64,000 nt of DNA from Nakamurella lactea DSM 19367. GTDB taxonomy: Bacteria; Actinomycetota; Actinomycetes; Mycobacteriales; Nakamurellaceae. The notes beneath the pieces were generated by a model. That model was not told the origin of the DNA, did no database searches, and was given only the letters and a program-made list of their open reading frames with translations. The position numbers were made by a program, and so were the translations under genes. Positions 17,257 through 26,312 of this stretch are shown one piece after another (within the stretch, counting starts at the first letter, position 1; each line of letters opens with the position of its first letter). The stretch spans positions 62,001 through 126,000 of the forward strand of contig NZ_KE384549.1 of assembly GCF_000426645.1 (NCBI RefSeq), in the 5' to 3' direction.

Positions 17257-19616
17257 TGCTGTCCACCATTCGGCTCGCCGGTAGCGAGCTCCGGCGCTTC
17301 AAGTCCGGCCTCGGCAAGATCGCGCTGATCTTCGTCATGCTGATCCCGCTGCTGTACGGCGCGCTGTACCTGTGGTCGAACTGGGACCCGTACGGCCGGC
17401 TCGACCAGGTCCCGGTGGCGGTGGTGAACCTGGACCAACCCGTTGAGTACGAGGGCGAGACGGTGAACGCCGGTGCGCAGCTGGTGGACGAGCTGAAGAA
17501 CGACCCGATCTTCCAGTGGCACTTCACCGACGCGGACGGCGCCGCGGCCGGCCTGGCCGACGGCACCTACTACCTCACGTTGACGGTGCCGAAGGACTTC
17601 TCGGCGAACCTGACCAGTGGCACCGGGACGGACCCGAAGCGCGCGGTGCTGATGTTGCACCGTGACGACGTCAACGGGTACGTGATCGGGATGCTGACGG
17701 CGTCGGTGCAGGACAAGATCGAGGCCGCCGTCGACCAGGCGGCGATCGGCACCTACTTCAACGCCGTTTTCGGCAACCTGGAACAGATCCGGACGCAGAT
17801 CGGCGAGGCGGCCGACGGTGCCAGCCAGCTGGCCGCCGGCGCCGCCGACGCGCAGCAGGGCGCCAAGAGCCTGGCCGACGGCGTGCACCAGGCCGAGGAC
17901 GGTTCGGCGAAGCTGGTGACCGGTGCCGGTGACCTGAAGAAGGGGTCGTCGACGTTGCTGACCGGGCTGACGCAGGCCAAGTCCGGTTCGGCCACGTTGG
18001 CCGCCGGTGCCGCCGACGCCAAGTCCGGATCCGCCGAGCTGGCCTCCGGAAGCTCGACGGCAGCCTCCGGCGCACGTCAGCTGGCCGACGGGATCGATCA
18101 GCTGCACGCCGGGGCCGGGACGCTCGCCGACGGCGCCGATCAGGTTGCCGATGGCAACCGCGAGCTGGCAGACACAGTGGTCCCGATCCTCGACGCCGTG
18201 GTGCCGATCCTGCCCCAGATCACCGGCACGGCCGCCGATCTCACCTCGTCGGTGGCCGACCTGACCTCGATCGCCAGTGGCGACAGCGACTCGATCGCCA
18301 GCCGGACGGCCGCCGCGAACGCCACCCTGGCGCAGCTGGTGAAGAGTCATCCGGAGCTGGCCGACGACCCCGCCGTCACCCAACTCACCGCCGATCTCGC
18401 GAAGGTCGACGCCCGGGCCGGCGACATCGCCACCGGCGTGCAGAAGGTGAATACCTCGGCGCAGAAGATCGCCACCGTGGCCGGCACCATCAACGAGAAG
18501 GTTCCGCAGATCTCCGGAAAGGTGTCGACGGCCTCGGACGACCTGACCACGCTGGCCGACGGGGCGCAGCAGGTGGCGACCGGCGCGCACGAGCTGGACA
18601 CCAACCTCGGCACCGCCGCCACCTCGGCCCACACGCTGGCCGACGGCAACGCGAAACTCGCTGCGGGAGCGAAAGAACTGGATACCGGGCTCGGCACGCT
18701 GAGCACCGGCGCCAAGGACCTGGACACCGGGATCGGCAAGCTGGTCGAGGGCGGCAAGAAGCTCGACACCGGCGTTGGCACGCTGGGCACCGGTGCCAAG
18801 GACCTGGACAGCGGTCTGACGAAGCTCGGGACCGGTGCCGATAAGTTGGTGACGGGCAACCAGAAGCTGACCGACGGCGCCAAGAAGCTGTCCACCGAGC
18901 TGACCAAGGGGGCCGAGCGGATCCCGCAGCTGACCCAGAACCAGCAGGACGCCGCCGCCCAGGTACTCAGCTCACCGGCCGACGCCCAGATGACGATCGA
19001 CCACCCGGCCGAGAAGTACGGCCGCGGCCTGGCGCCGTTCTTCTTCGCGATCGCGATCTGGGTGTTCGGAATCTCGGCATTCCTGGTGCTGCGTCCGGTG
19101 TCCGAACGCGCCTTGGCCGGCCGGGCAAGGGCGAGCCGGATCGCCATCGCCGGCTGGCTGCCGGTGCTGGCACTATGTGTCCTCGGATCGCTGATCCTGC
19201 TCTTCGTCGCCTGGTGGACCCTCGGCCTCAACCCGGTCAACGTGTGGGGGAGTATCGGCGTAGTGGCGCTGGCCGCGGCCTGCTTCACCGCCATCGCCCA
19301 TCTGCTGCGGACCGCGCTCGGTGTCGTCGGCTCGGCGGTCACCCTGGTGCTGCTGATGGTCCAGTTGACCAGCGCCGGCGGGCTCTACCCGGTGGAGACG
19401 TTGCCGCTGCCGCTGCGGGCACTGAACCCGTTCATGCCGATGACGTACCTGATCGACGCGCTGCGGATCACCTTCACCGGCGGGCCGGCCGGGCACCTGT
19501 GGCGGGATGTCGCGGTGTTGGCAGGCATCACCGTTGTCGTTGTCGGCGCAGGCATCTGGGTGGTGTCGCGGCGTAAGCGGTTCGCGCTGAAGGACCTGTA
19601 CCCGGTGCTGGCCTGA
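17256..19616 (+). CDS. YhgE/Pip family ABC-2-type membrane protein
   Basis: A 786-residue membrane protein. One helix near the N-terminus (about residues 22-42) is followed by WDPYGRLDQVPVAVVN, typical of YhgE/Pip proteins, then about 500 extracellular residues rich in repeated xLxxGAxxLxxG motifs (likely long helices), and five to six C-terminal helices (from about ~595). The family includes the phage-infection protein Pip and the type VII secretion protein EsaA; the cargo here is unknown. It starts in TGATG overlap with the ATPase homologue, so the TetR-ATPase-YhgE genes are one transcript. Confidence 0.9.
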   Translation: MLSTIRLAGSELRRFKSGLGKIALIFVMLIPLLYGALYLWSNWDPYGRLDQVPVAVVNLDQPVEYEGETVNAGAQLVDELKNDPIFQWHFTDADGAAAGLADGTYYLTLTVPKDFSANLTSGTGTDPKRAVLMLHRDDVNGYVIGMLTASVQDKIEAAVDQAAIGTYFNAVFGNLEQIRTQIGEAADGASQLAAGAADAQQGAKSLADGVHQAEDGSAKLVTGAGDLKKGSSTLLTGLTQAKSGSATLAAGAADAKSGSAELASGSSTAASGARQLADGIDQLHAGAGTLADGADQVADGNRELADTVVPILDAVVPILPQITGTAADLTSSVADLTSIASGDSDSIASRTAAANATLAQLVKSHPELADDPAVTQLTADLAKVDARAGDIATGVQKVNTSAQKIATVAGTINEKVPQISGKVSTASDDLTTLADGAQQVATGAHELDTNLGTAATSAHTLADGNAKLAAGAKELDTGLGTLSTGAKDLDTGIGKLVEGGKKLDTGVGTLGTGAKDLDSGLTKLGTGADKLVTGNQKLTDGAKKLSTELTKGAERIPQLTQNQQDAAAQVLSSPADAQMTIDHPAEKYGRGLAPFFFAIAIWVFGISAFLVLRPVSERALAGRARASRIAIAGWLPVLALCVLGSLILLFVAWWTLGLNPVNVWGSIGVVALAAACFTAIAHLLRTALGVVGSAVTLVLLMVQLTSAGGLYPVETLPLPLRALNPFMPMTYLIDALRITFTGGPAGHLWRDVAVLAGITVVVVGAGIWVVSRRKRFALKDLYPVLA

Positions 19617-19634
19617 GTCGCTGTCCGGGCGGCG

Positions 19635-21029
19635 TCAGCGCATGATGGCGGTGATCCGTTCGACGGCCGCGGCGGTCAACCGGGCCAGCGCCCCCTCGGC
19701 CAGCGCCGTCTGCCAGGCCTGGTAGGCGTTGCGCTGGTAGGCCTCGTCGGTCGGCAGGTAGACGAATCCCGGCCCGTTGGTCAGGTTCACGGCCACCACG
19801 GCCAGGTCGGGAAAGCGGTCCCGCAGGTCCGTCTGGAACGCCGCGTAGGCCTCGCCCGGGTGCGCGACGATCACGGCGTCGCCGATCCGGACCGTCCACA
19901 GCGGATGGATCACCGTGTCGCCGGTGATGTAGCCGTCCCGTAGGTCCCGTGCCCGGCTCAGCCGTTCGTCCCGGCTGAGCGGATCGATGTCCGCCCACTC
20001 CGCTTCCAGTTCCTGGATCGTCGGCAACGGACGCAGCGGCATGGTGATCTCGACCCGGTCGGTGGCCAGCTCGCCGGGCAGCTGGACCGGTGCCGTCCGC
20101 CAGCAGGCCAGCGGGGCGCCGGACTCGACGATCCGGTCCAGCTGCCAGCCGCTGCCCGGTGGTGGCAGGGTTCCCAGGGCGGCCAGCGCGCTGTGTCCCA
20201 GAGCCCGACCATGCCGGTCGGCCACCGCGACGTCGCCGACGTACTGCTCCCGCGGTGCCAGATCACCAGAGGCGCCCTGGAGGAACAGACACGGGGCGCC
20301 GGTCGCCTGTTCAACCGTCTCGCGCATGGCACCGACGTAATCCGGTGACAGCAGCCGGTTCTCCCAGGCCAAGGTGGTGGGATGGCAGGCGTAGTTGACA
20401 ACGGTGCCCAGCACCCGGCCGTCCGCGGCGGTGACCCGGCCGACCAGTACCGCATCGTCAGCCGTCACCGTCGGGTCGAAACCGACCACCGCCCGGCCGT
20501 CGACCTGGGCCTCCCGGTTCGCGGCCAGGTCGCAGTGACCGGTGGCCCATTGCACGGCGCCCGGTTGTAGAGCGCCCAACGCCTCCCGGCCGGCGGCGAC
20601 CGCGGCCTGCCGAAGCTCCTCGAGGTAGCCCGGGATCAGCTCGCCGCCGGGCAAGGTGGCATGCCCCGCGCCCAGCACCGCACCGGCGTGGGTGTGGGAC
20701 AGCGAGAACAGCAGGTTCTGCTCCGACAGTCCGAGCTCCCGCAGCAGCAGGTCCCTGGTCTCGGTGAAGTCCGACACCCGCCGCCACCAGGTGGCATCCA
20801 CGCCGATGACGACGACCGGGTCGCCGCCGTCGGCGGCCCGCAATGCCAGTGCCACCAACAGGAACGGACGGTGCACACCCTCGGCGATGTCGACCGTGGC
20901 CGGGCCCCAGTTGCGATTGCGGATGCCCACCGGCGGTGTCACATCCCGTTGCGCCATGCCGACGAGGCCGGCAAAGCCGCGCGGGCGCACCACATCCCCG
21001 ACCCGGGAGGTGTTGGTCGCGGCGGTCAT
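19635..21029 (-). CDS. Neutral/alkaline ceramidase-like hydrolase
   Basis: A 464-residue protein with the N-terminal domain of neutral ceramidases: SLSHTHAGAVLGAGH (metal-binding His pair), VVNYACHPTTL, and FLQGASGDLAPRE. No signal peptide is seen, unlike secreted ceramidases, so it probably acts on an imported amide inside the cell. ATG at 21029 overlaps the stop of the transporter ATPase gene as ATGA, which decides the start over the longer open frame. It is the last gene of the transporter operon; the substrate is unknown. Confidence 0.78.
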   Translation of the reverse strand: MTAATNTSRVGDVVRPRGFAGLVGMAQRDVTPPVGIRNRNWGPATVDIAEGVHRPFLLVALALRAADGGDPVVVIGVDATWWRRVSDFTETRDLLLRELGLSEQNLLFSLSHTHAGAVLGAGHATLPGGELIPGYLEELRQAAVAAGREALGALQPGAVQWATGHCDLAANREAQVDGRAVVGFDPTVTADDAVLVGRVTAADGRVLGTVVNYACHPTTLAWENRLLSPDYVGAMRETVEQATGAPCLFLQGASGDLAPREQYVGDVAVADRHGRALGHSALAALGTLPPPGSGWQLDRIVESGAPLACWRTAPVQLPGELATDRVEITMPLRPLPTIQELEAEWADIDPLSRDERLSRARDLRDGYITGDTVIHPLWTVRIGDAVIVAHPGEAYAAFQTDLRDRFPDLAVVAVNLTNGPGFVYLPTDEAYQRNAYQAWQTALAEGALARLTAAAVERITAIMR

Positions 21030-22792
21030 GCCGATACCGCCGCGGTCGAGCGGGCGCGCCGAGCCTTCTCGGTCACCGGATCGGCGGTCGGCACCGCCGC
21101 CAGCAGCGCCCTGGTGTATTCCTGCTTCGGCTCGGCGAACAACTCGTCGCGACCGGCCTGCTCCACGATGGCGCCGGATTGCATCACGGCGATCTCCGAA
21201 CACATGTAACGCACCACTCCCAGGTCGTGACTGACGAAAAGGTAGGTCAGGTCAAGTCGTTGTTGCAGCTCCCGTAGCAGGTTCAGCACCTGCGCCTGCA
21301 ACGACACATCCAGTGCCGAGACCGCCTCGTCCAGCACCAGGAACTCCGGTTCCAGGACCAGTGCCCTGGCGATTGCGACCCGCTGGCACTGCCCGCCGGA
21401 CAGCTCCCGGGGAAGCCGGTCGTGGTACTGGGTTCCCAGGCCGACCAGCTCGAGCATCTCGACCGCCCGGTCGGCGCGTTCCCGGCGATCGCCGATGCCG
21501 TGCGCCGCCAACGGCGCCGCCACCAGCCGGCGGACGGTGTGCCTGCGGTTCAATGCGGCGAACGGATCCTGGAAGACGATCTGCATCCGGCGTCGCAGTT
21601 CCCGCAACTCGGTGCGGCCCAACCCGTTCACCGTTGTCCCATCGAACTCGACCCGCCCGGCGTCGATCGGCGTCAGACCGAGGATGCAGGAGCTCACCGT
21701 CGACTTGCCCGAGCCCGATTCGCCGACCAGCCCGAAGGTCTGGCCGCGTCGCACCGCGAAGCTGACGTCGTCCACCGCCCTGACCTCCGAGTGGCCCAGC
21801 TCGAAGGTCTTGCGAATCCCGGTGACCCGCAACAGTTCCGGTGCGCCCGGCTGCGGGATCCCGGGGACGGTGGCTCCGGCCGGCGGCCGCCCGGTGTCCG
21901 GCTCGGTCGGCTCGGCTGCTGTCGGGCGCTCGTCGACCTCGATCGGTGAGGTCCGGACCGGCGCGATGTCCGCGGTGGTGGGGATCGGCCTGGTCACATC
22001 TGTCTGCAAGTCGACCACCGCGCCGAGCAGGCTGCGGGTGTAGGGGTGCTGCGGCCGGGCGTAGAGCTCCTCGGCCTCGGCACTCTCCACGATCAGCCCG
22101 TGCTGCATCACGTGGATGCGGTCGCAGAATCCGGCAGCAACCCCCAGGTCGTGGGTGATCAGCAGCACCGCGGTGTGCCGTTCGGCGACGATCCGGTCGA
22201 GCAGGTCGATGATCCTGGCCTGGATGGTGACATCCAGTGCCGTGGTGGGCTCATCGGCGATCAGCACCTTCGGATCGCCGGCCAGTGCCATCGCGATCAT
22301 CACCCGTTGACGCATGCCGCCGGAGAACTGGTGCGGGTAGGCGTCCAACCTTTCCTGCGCCCGGGCGACCCCCACCTCGGAGAGCAGTTCCACCGCCCGG
22401 TCCCTGGCGTCGCGACGACTCACCGTGCTGTGCAGGGTGATCGCTTCGGTGATTTGCGCGCCGATGGTGTGCACCGGGTTGAGCGACGACATCGGGTCCT
22501 GGTAGATCATCGCGACCCGGGAGCCGCGGATCTTCTGCAGCCGGCGCCGGTTCAGGGCAAGCACATCGACATCGCCCAGCCGCACCTGCCCGGTGGTGGT
22601 GGCGCCCTGGACCAGCCGCATCACCGACAGGGCCGTCACCGATTTCCCGGATCCGGACTCGCCGACCAGTCCGGTACGGCTGCCCGCCGCCAGGTCGAAG
22701 GAAACTCCCCGGACCGCCTCGGTAGAGCCGAAACGAACGGTCAGGTCCTGTACCCGCAGGGCCGGGGTGGTCGCTGGTTCCGGTGTGTTCAT
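21026..22792 (-). CDS. Fused dipeptide-type ABC transporter ATPase (DppD-DppF fusion)
   Basis: A 588-residue protein with two complete ABC ATPase domains. Domain 1 has Walker A GESGSGKSVT, signature FSGGMRQRV and Walker B VLIADEPTTALD; domain 2 has GESGSGKSTV, LSGGQCQRV and FLVLDEAVSALD. The oligopeptide-binding C-terminal pieces follow each. It powers uptake through the permeases encoded next to it. ATG at 22792 overlaps the permease stop as ATGA; the longer open frame lies inside the permease gene. Confidence 0.94.
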   Translation of the reverse strand: MNTPEPATTPALRVQDLTVRFGSTEAVRGVSFDLAAGSRTGLVGESGSGKSVTALSVMRLVQGATTTGQVRLGDVDVLALNRRRLQKIRGSRVAMIYQDPMSSLNPVHTIGAQITEAITLHSTVSRRDARDRAVELLSEVGVARAQERLDAYPHQFSGGMRQRVMIAMALAGDPKVLIADEPTTALDVTIQARIIDLLDRIVAERHTAVLLITHDLGVAAGFCDRIHVMQHGLIVESAEAEELYARPQHPYTRSLLGAVVDLQTDVTRPIPTTADIAPVRTSPIEVDERPTAAEPTEPDTGRPPAGATVPGIPQPGAPELLRVTGIRKTFELGHSEVRAVDDVSFAVRRGQTFGLVGESGSGKSTVSSCILGLTPIDAGRVEFDGTTVNGLGRTELRELRRRMQIVFQDPFAALNRRHTVRRLVAAPLAAHGIGDRRERADRAVEMLELVGLGTQYHDRLPRELSGGQCQRVAIARALVLEPEFLVLDEAVSALDVSLQAQVLNLLRELQQRLDLTYLFVSHDLGVVRYMCSEIAVMQSGAIVEQAGRDELFAEPKQEYTRALLAAVPTADPVTEKARRARSTAAVSA

Positions 22793-23643
22793 CGCTGTGT
22801 CCCGGAGTCGGTGCGGCCGAGCTGGTCGGCCAGCAGGTTCAGCATCCAGATGGTGATCAGGATCGCCAGGGCCGGGAAGGTGACGTACCCCAGGGACCGG
22901 CTGATCTTCTCGTAGCCCCATTTGACCAGCAGCCCCCAGGAGATGTCGGGATCCTGGATGCCCAGCCCGATGAAGCTCAGCCCGGCTTCCAGCGCGATCG
23001 CGTTGGCGACGTTGATCGCGGCCTGCACCCCGATCGGGGCCCACACGTTCGGCAGCACCTCGGTGAGTACCAGCCGCGGCCGGGACGCGCCGTAGGCGAT
23101 CGCCGCCCGGTAGTAGTCGGCTTGTTTCTCGGTGAGCACCGCGCTGCGCACCATCCGGGCGGTTACCGGGGTCAGTAGCACTCCGACGATCACCGCCAGC
23201 CGAACCGGGTCGGATCCGAACGCGGCGACGAACACCAGCGCCAGCAGCATCTGCGGTACGGCCATGGCGGTGTCGGCCAGCCGCATCAGGATCTCGTCGA
23301 CCAGGCCACGGGCGAAGGCCGCCGCCATGCCCCAGACGGCCCCGAGGATCATCGCGATGAGGGCGGCACCGCCGGCGATGCTGAGGGTGATGCGACCGGC
23401 ATACATGATGCGCGACAGCAGGTCCCGGCCGAGTTCGTCGGTCCCGAGCAGGTGGCCGGCGCTCGGTCCGGCGAATCTGTCGCGGGACAGCTGGGTGGGG
23501 TCATGCGGTGCCAACCACGGTGCGAACAGCGACCCGATGACGATCACCGCCAGTACCACCAGCGCGATCACCACCACGACGTCGCGGCGGCGCCGTCGGA
23601 TCGGTGCGGCCGCGGCCGTCACGGCCGCCGAGACCTCAGCCAC
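22789..23643 (-). CDS. Dipeptide-type ABC transporter permease (DppC-like)
   Basis: A 284-residue inner-membrane permease with an N-terminal cytoplasmic tail, first helix at about residues 22-44, the periplasmic marker HLLGTDELGRDLLSRI, and the EAA loop region ASRPRLVLTEVLPNVWAPI. The GTG start overlaps the DppB-like stop by 8 bases. It forms the channel with the DppB-like protein. Confidence 0.93.
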   Translation of the reverse strand: MAEVSAAVTAAAAPIRRRRRDVVVVIALVVLAVIVIGSLFAPWLAPHDPTQLSRDRFAGPSAGHLLGTDELGRDLLSRIMYAGRITLSIAGGAALIAMILGAVWGMAAAFARGLVDEILMRLADTAMAVPQMLLALVFVAAFGSDPVRLAVIVGVLLTPVTARMVRSAVLTEKQADYYRAAIAYGASRPRLVLTEVLPNVWAPIGVQAAINVANAIALEAGLSFIGLGIQDPDISWGLLVKWGYEKISRSLGYVTFPALAILITIWMLNLLADQLGRTDSGTQR

Positions 23644-24598
23644 GGCCTTTCCCCAATCGGAGTCGGGGATCCAGGATCCCGGTCACGATGTCCACCACCA
23701 GGTTGGTCACGATGAACATGGCGCTGATCAGCAGCACACACGACTGCAGCACGGCGTAGTCGCGTTTGGTCACGGCGTCCACCGCCAGCGAGCCGAGACC
23801 CGGCAGGCCGAAGACGTACTCGATGATCACCACCCCGCCCAGCGTGTAACCGACGATCAGGCCGAGCATGGTCAGGGCGGGGATCAGCGCGTTGCGCAGT
23901 GCGTGCGAGACCAGCACCCGGCCCGCCGGCGCGCCCTTGCCCCTGGCGGTCCTGATGTACGGGGCGCTGAGCACCTCCAGCAGGGAGGCCCGCAGGAACC
24001 GCAGCAACAGCGGCGCAGCGGCGAACGCCAGGGTCAACGACGGAAGGATCATGCTGCGCAGGTTCTCGCCGATCGATTCCGACAGCGGGGTGAATCCCCG
24101 CGAGGGCAACCACTTGAGCCGCACCGCGAACACCGTGATCAGCAGTACGCCCATGATGAAGCTCGGCAGCGCCATGCCGACGGTGGACACCGTGGTGACC
24201 AGCCGGTCGACGATGCCGCCGGGCCGGCGGACCACCAACAGTGCCGCCGGGACGGCGATCAGCACCGAGAGCACCATCGAGATGACGGTCAGCTCCAGGG
24301 TCGCCGGCAGCCGCTGGCCGATCAGTTCGGTCACCGAGTACTGGTTGAAATAGGAGTTGCCGAAGTCGCCGCGCACCAGGCCGCCGACCCAGGAGAAGTA
24401 TTGGGTCAGGATCGGATCGTCCAGTCCGGCGTCGGCCCGCAGCTGCGCCAGGGTCTCGGCGCTGATCCCGGGCGTCGCGCCCAGCCGGGTCATCACCGGA
24501 TCACCGGGCAGCAGCCGCAGCACGATGAAGATGAGGGCGGAGACGGCGACCAGCATCGCGATGCCGACCGCCAGCCTCCGCAGGATCATCCGCAGCAT
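23636..24598 (-). CDS. Dipeptide-type ABC transporter permease (DppB-like)
   Basis: A 320-residue permease with six helices, the N-terminal RLLPGDPVMTRLG typical of DppB/OppB, and the EAA loop AYIRTARGKGA-type segment near residue 215. It starts one base after the stop of the binding-protein gene and overlaps the next permease by 8 bases. Confidence 0.94.
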   Translation of the reverse strand: MLRMILRRLAVGIAMLVAVSALIFIVLRLLPGDPVMTRLGATPGISAETLAQLRADAGLDDPILTQYFSWVGGLVRGDFGNSYFNQYSVTELIGQRLPATLELTVISMVLSVLIAVPAALLVVRRPGGIVDRLVTTVSTVGMALPSFIMGVLLITVFAVRLKWLPSRGFTPLSESIGENLRSMILPSLTLAFAAAPLLLRFLRASLLEVLSAPYIRTARGKGAPAGRVLVSHALRNALIPALTMLGLIVGYTLGGVVIIEYVFGLPGLGSLAVDAVTKRDYAVLQSCVLLISAMFIVTNLVVDIVTGILDPRLRLGKGRG

Positions 24599-24599
24599 G

Positions 24600-26255
24600 T
24601 CAGGACACGGTCAGTCCCGCGGATTCCAGGTGCAGCTGACCCCCGCTTTCCACCCAGACACCGCTGACCTTGTTCGCCACCGCCGTCGCCACGTTCGACT
24701 GCAGCGGGACGATCACCGGCACCTGCTCGTTGACGATCTTCTGCACCTCTGCCCACTTCTGCTTGCGGGCGTCGGCGTCGGGCTCGGCGACCGCTGCGGC
24801 GTAGGCCTTCTCGAAGTCGGGGTTGTCCCAGTTGCACTCGCAGCGTCCCTTCAGCAGGAAGTTGATCGAGTACGCCGGCTCCAGCGGGGTCGACTGGAAG
24901 TTCGGAACCACCAGGCCCGGGTAGGACTTGCCGGCCGGGTAGAACCGGTCGACCCAGGTGGAGACGTCCACGTTCTCGATCTTCAGGTTGATGCCGATCT
25001 CCTTCAGGCTGGCCTGCAGGATCTGGCCGGCGGTTGCCCACTCCGGGTTGGAACCTGCGATGCCCCACCAGGTCAGGGTGTCGCCTTCCTTGACCCCGGC
25101 CTCGGTGAACAGCTGCTTGGCCTTGTCCAGGTTGTAGGAGTAGTCGGTCAGCCCGTCGGCGGAGAACCACGGATTGCCGGTGCTCAGCGGGTTGTTGGTC
25201 GGCGAGACCACGCCCTGCCCGTAGTAGGCGGCATCCAGGATCTGTTCGCGGTCGACCGCGTAGGCAAGTGCCTGGCGTGCCTTGACGTTGTTGAACGGCG
25301 GCGAGGTCGCGTCGACCTCCCAGGACGGCCACTGGCTCGGCGAGGCCGGCAGCACAACGGTGACGTCCGGGCTGTCGGCGTACTGGTCGACGTCGCTGAG
25401 CGGGAGCTCGGACAGCACCTCGATGTCTCCGGAGGCCAGTGAGCTCGCGGCCGCCGCGGAGTCCGAGGAGGTGACGATCTTGATCTCGTCCAGCGGTGCC
25501 GGGTCGCCGAAGTACGAGTCGCTGCGCGCCAGGTACAGGTGATCGTTCGGCACGAACTCCTTGACCACGAACGGCCCGGTGCCGATGGGCTTCTTGTCGA
25601 TGGTCGAGATCGAGTCCATGTCCAGCATCTTGATCCAGACGATGGCGCTGGGGAACAACGCGTTCGCGGCGCTCAGCGTGAAGGTGACCGTGTGATCGTC
25701 CTTCGCCTTGACGTCGGTGACCGTGGCGATCTTGTTCGCCTCCTGGGTCGGCGTGTCCTTCTTGAGGTAGTAGTCGAAGGTCTTGACCACGTCGTCGGCG
25801 GTGAATGCCTTGCCGTTGGAGAAGGTGACGCCGTCGCGCAGCGCGAAGGTCCAGGTCTTCTGGTCGTCGGAGGCGGTCCACGACTCGGCGAGGTCAGGTA
25901 CCACGTTCCCGTCCTTGTCGGTCTTGGACAAGCCGTTCCACAGCAGCGGGAACAGCACCTCCTCCCAGGCGAAGGTACGGATCGCCGGGTTGAGCTGCGG
26001 AATGCCGGCGGCCGCTCCGACGGTGACGGTGCCGCCGGAGGGTGCCGGAGCGGCCGTGTCCTGCGGCGAACCGGTGGTGCTGGTTTCGGTGCCGGCCGCG
26101 GTGCCGGTGCCGGTATCGGCCGGCTGCTCGGCCGATTCGGCCGGCGAACTCGGTGCGGTGGTGGTCGGATCGTCGGCGGAATCGCTTCCGGAGCAGGCAG
26201 CCAATGTCATGGCGGCGGCCAGCACGGACGCGATCAGGGCCTTGCGAGTACGCAT
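24600..26255 (-). CDS. Dipeptide-type ABC transporter substrate-binding lipoprotein
   Basis: A 551-residue solute-binding protein of family 5. The signal peptide ends in a lipobox (LAACSGS), so it is lipid-anchored outside the membrane; a Ser/Thr/Pro-rich linker of about 70 residues follows. The family signature region DVVKTFDYYLKKDTP is visible. ATG at 26255 has AGGAGGAAG seven bases upstream. Family 5 proteins bind peptides but also sugars, opines and other amides, so the ligand cannot be read from the sequence. Confidence 0.94.
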   Translation of the reverse strand: MRTRKALIASVLAAAMTLAACSGSDSADDPTTTAPSSPAESAEQPADTGTGTAAGTETSTTGSPQDTAAPAPSGGTVTVGAAAGIPQLNPAIRTFAWEEVLFPLLWNGLSKTDKDGNVVPDLAESWTASDDQKTWTFALRDGVTFSNGKAFTADDVVKTFDYYLKKDTPTQEANKIATVTDVKAKDDHTVTFTLSAANALFPSAIVWIKMLDMDSISTIDKKPIGTGPFVVKEFVPNDHLYLARSDSYFGDPAPLDEIKIVTSSDSAAAASSLASGDIEVLSELPLSDVDQYADSPDVTVVLPASPSQWPSWEVDATSPPFNNVKARQALAYAVDREQILDAAYYGQGVVSPTNNPLSTGNPWFSADGLTDYSYNLDKAKQLFTEAGVKEGDTLTWWGIAGSNPEWATAGQILQASLKEIGINLKIENVDVSTWVDRFYPAGKSYPGLVVPNFQSTPLEPAYSINFLLKGRCECNWDNPDFEKAYAAAVAEPDADARKQKWAEVQKIVNEQVPVIVPLQSNVATAVANKVSGVWVESGGQLHLESAGLTVS

Positions 26256-26312
26256 CGGTCTTCCTCCTGAACGTAGGTAGTACGTGGGAAAAACGGTGGG
26301 GTCACGGTGATC

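Noticed and set aside
24600-25881. A 431-codon frame overlapping the binding-protein gene
   Set aside because: Arg/Gly-rich shadow of the lipoprotein gene in another frame.
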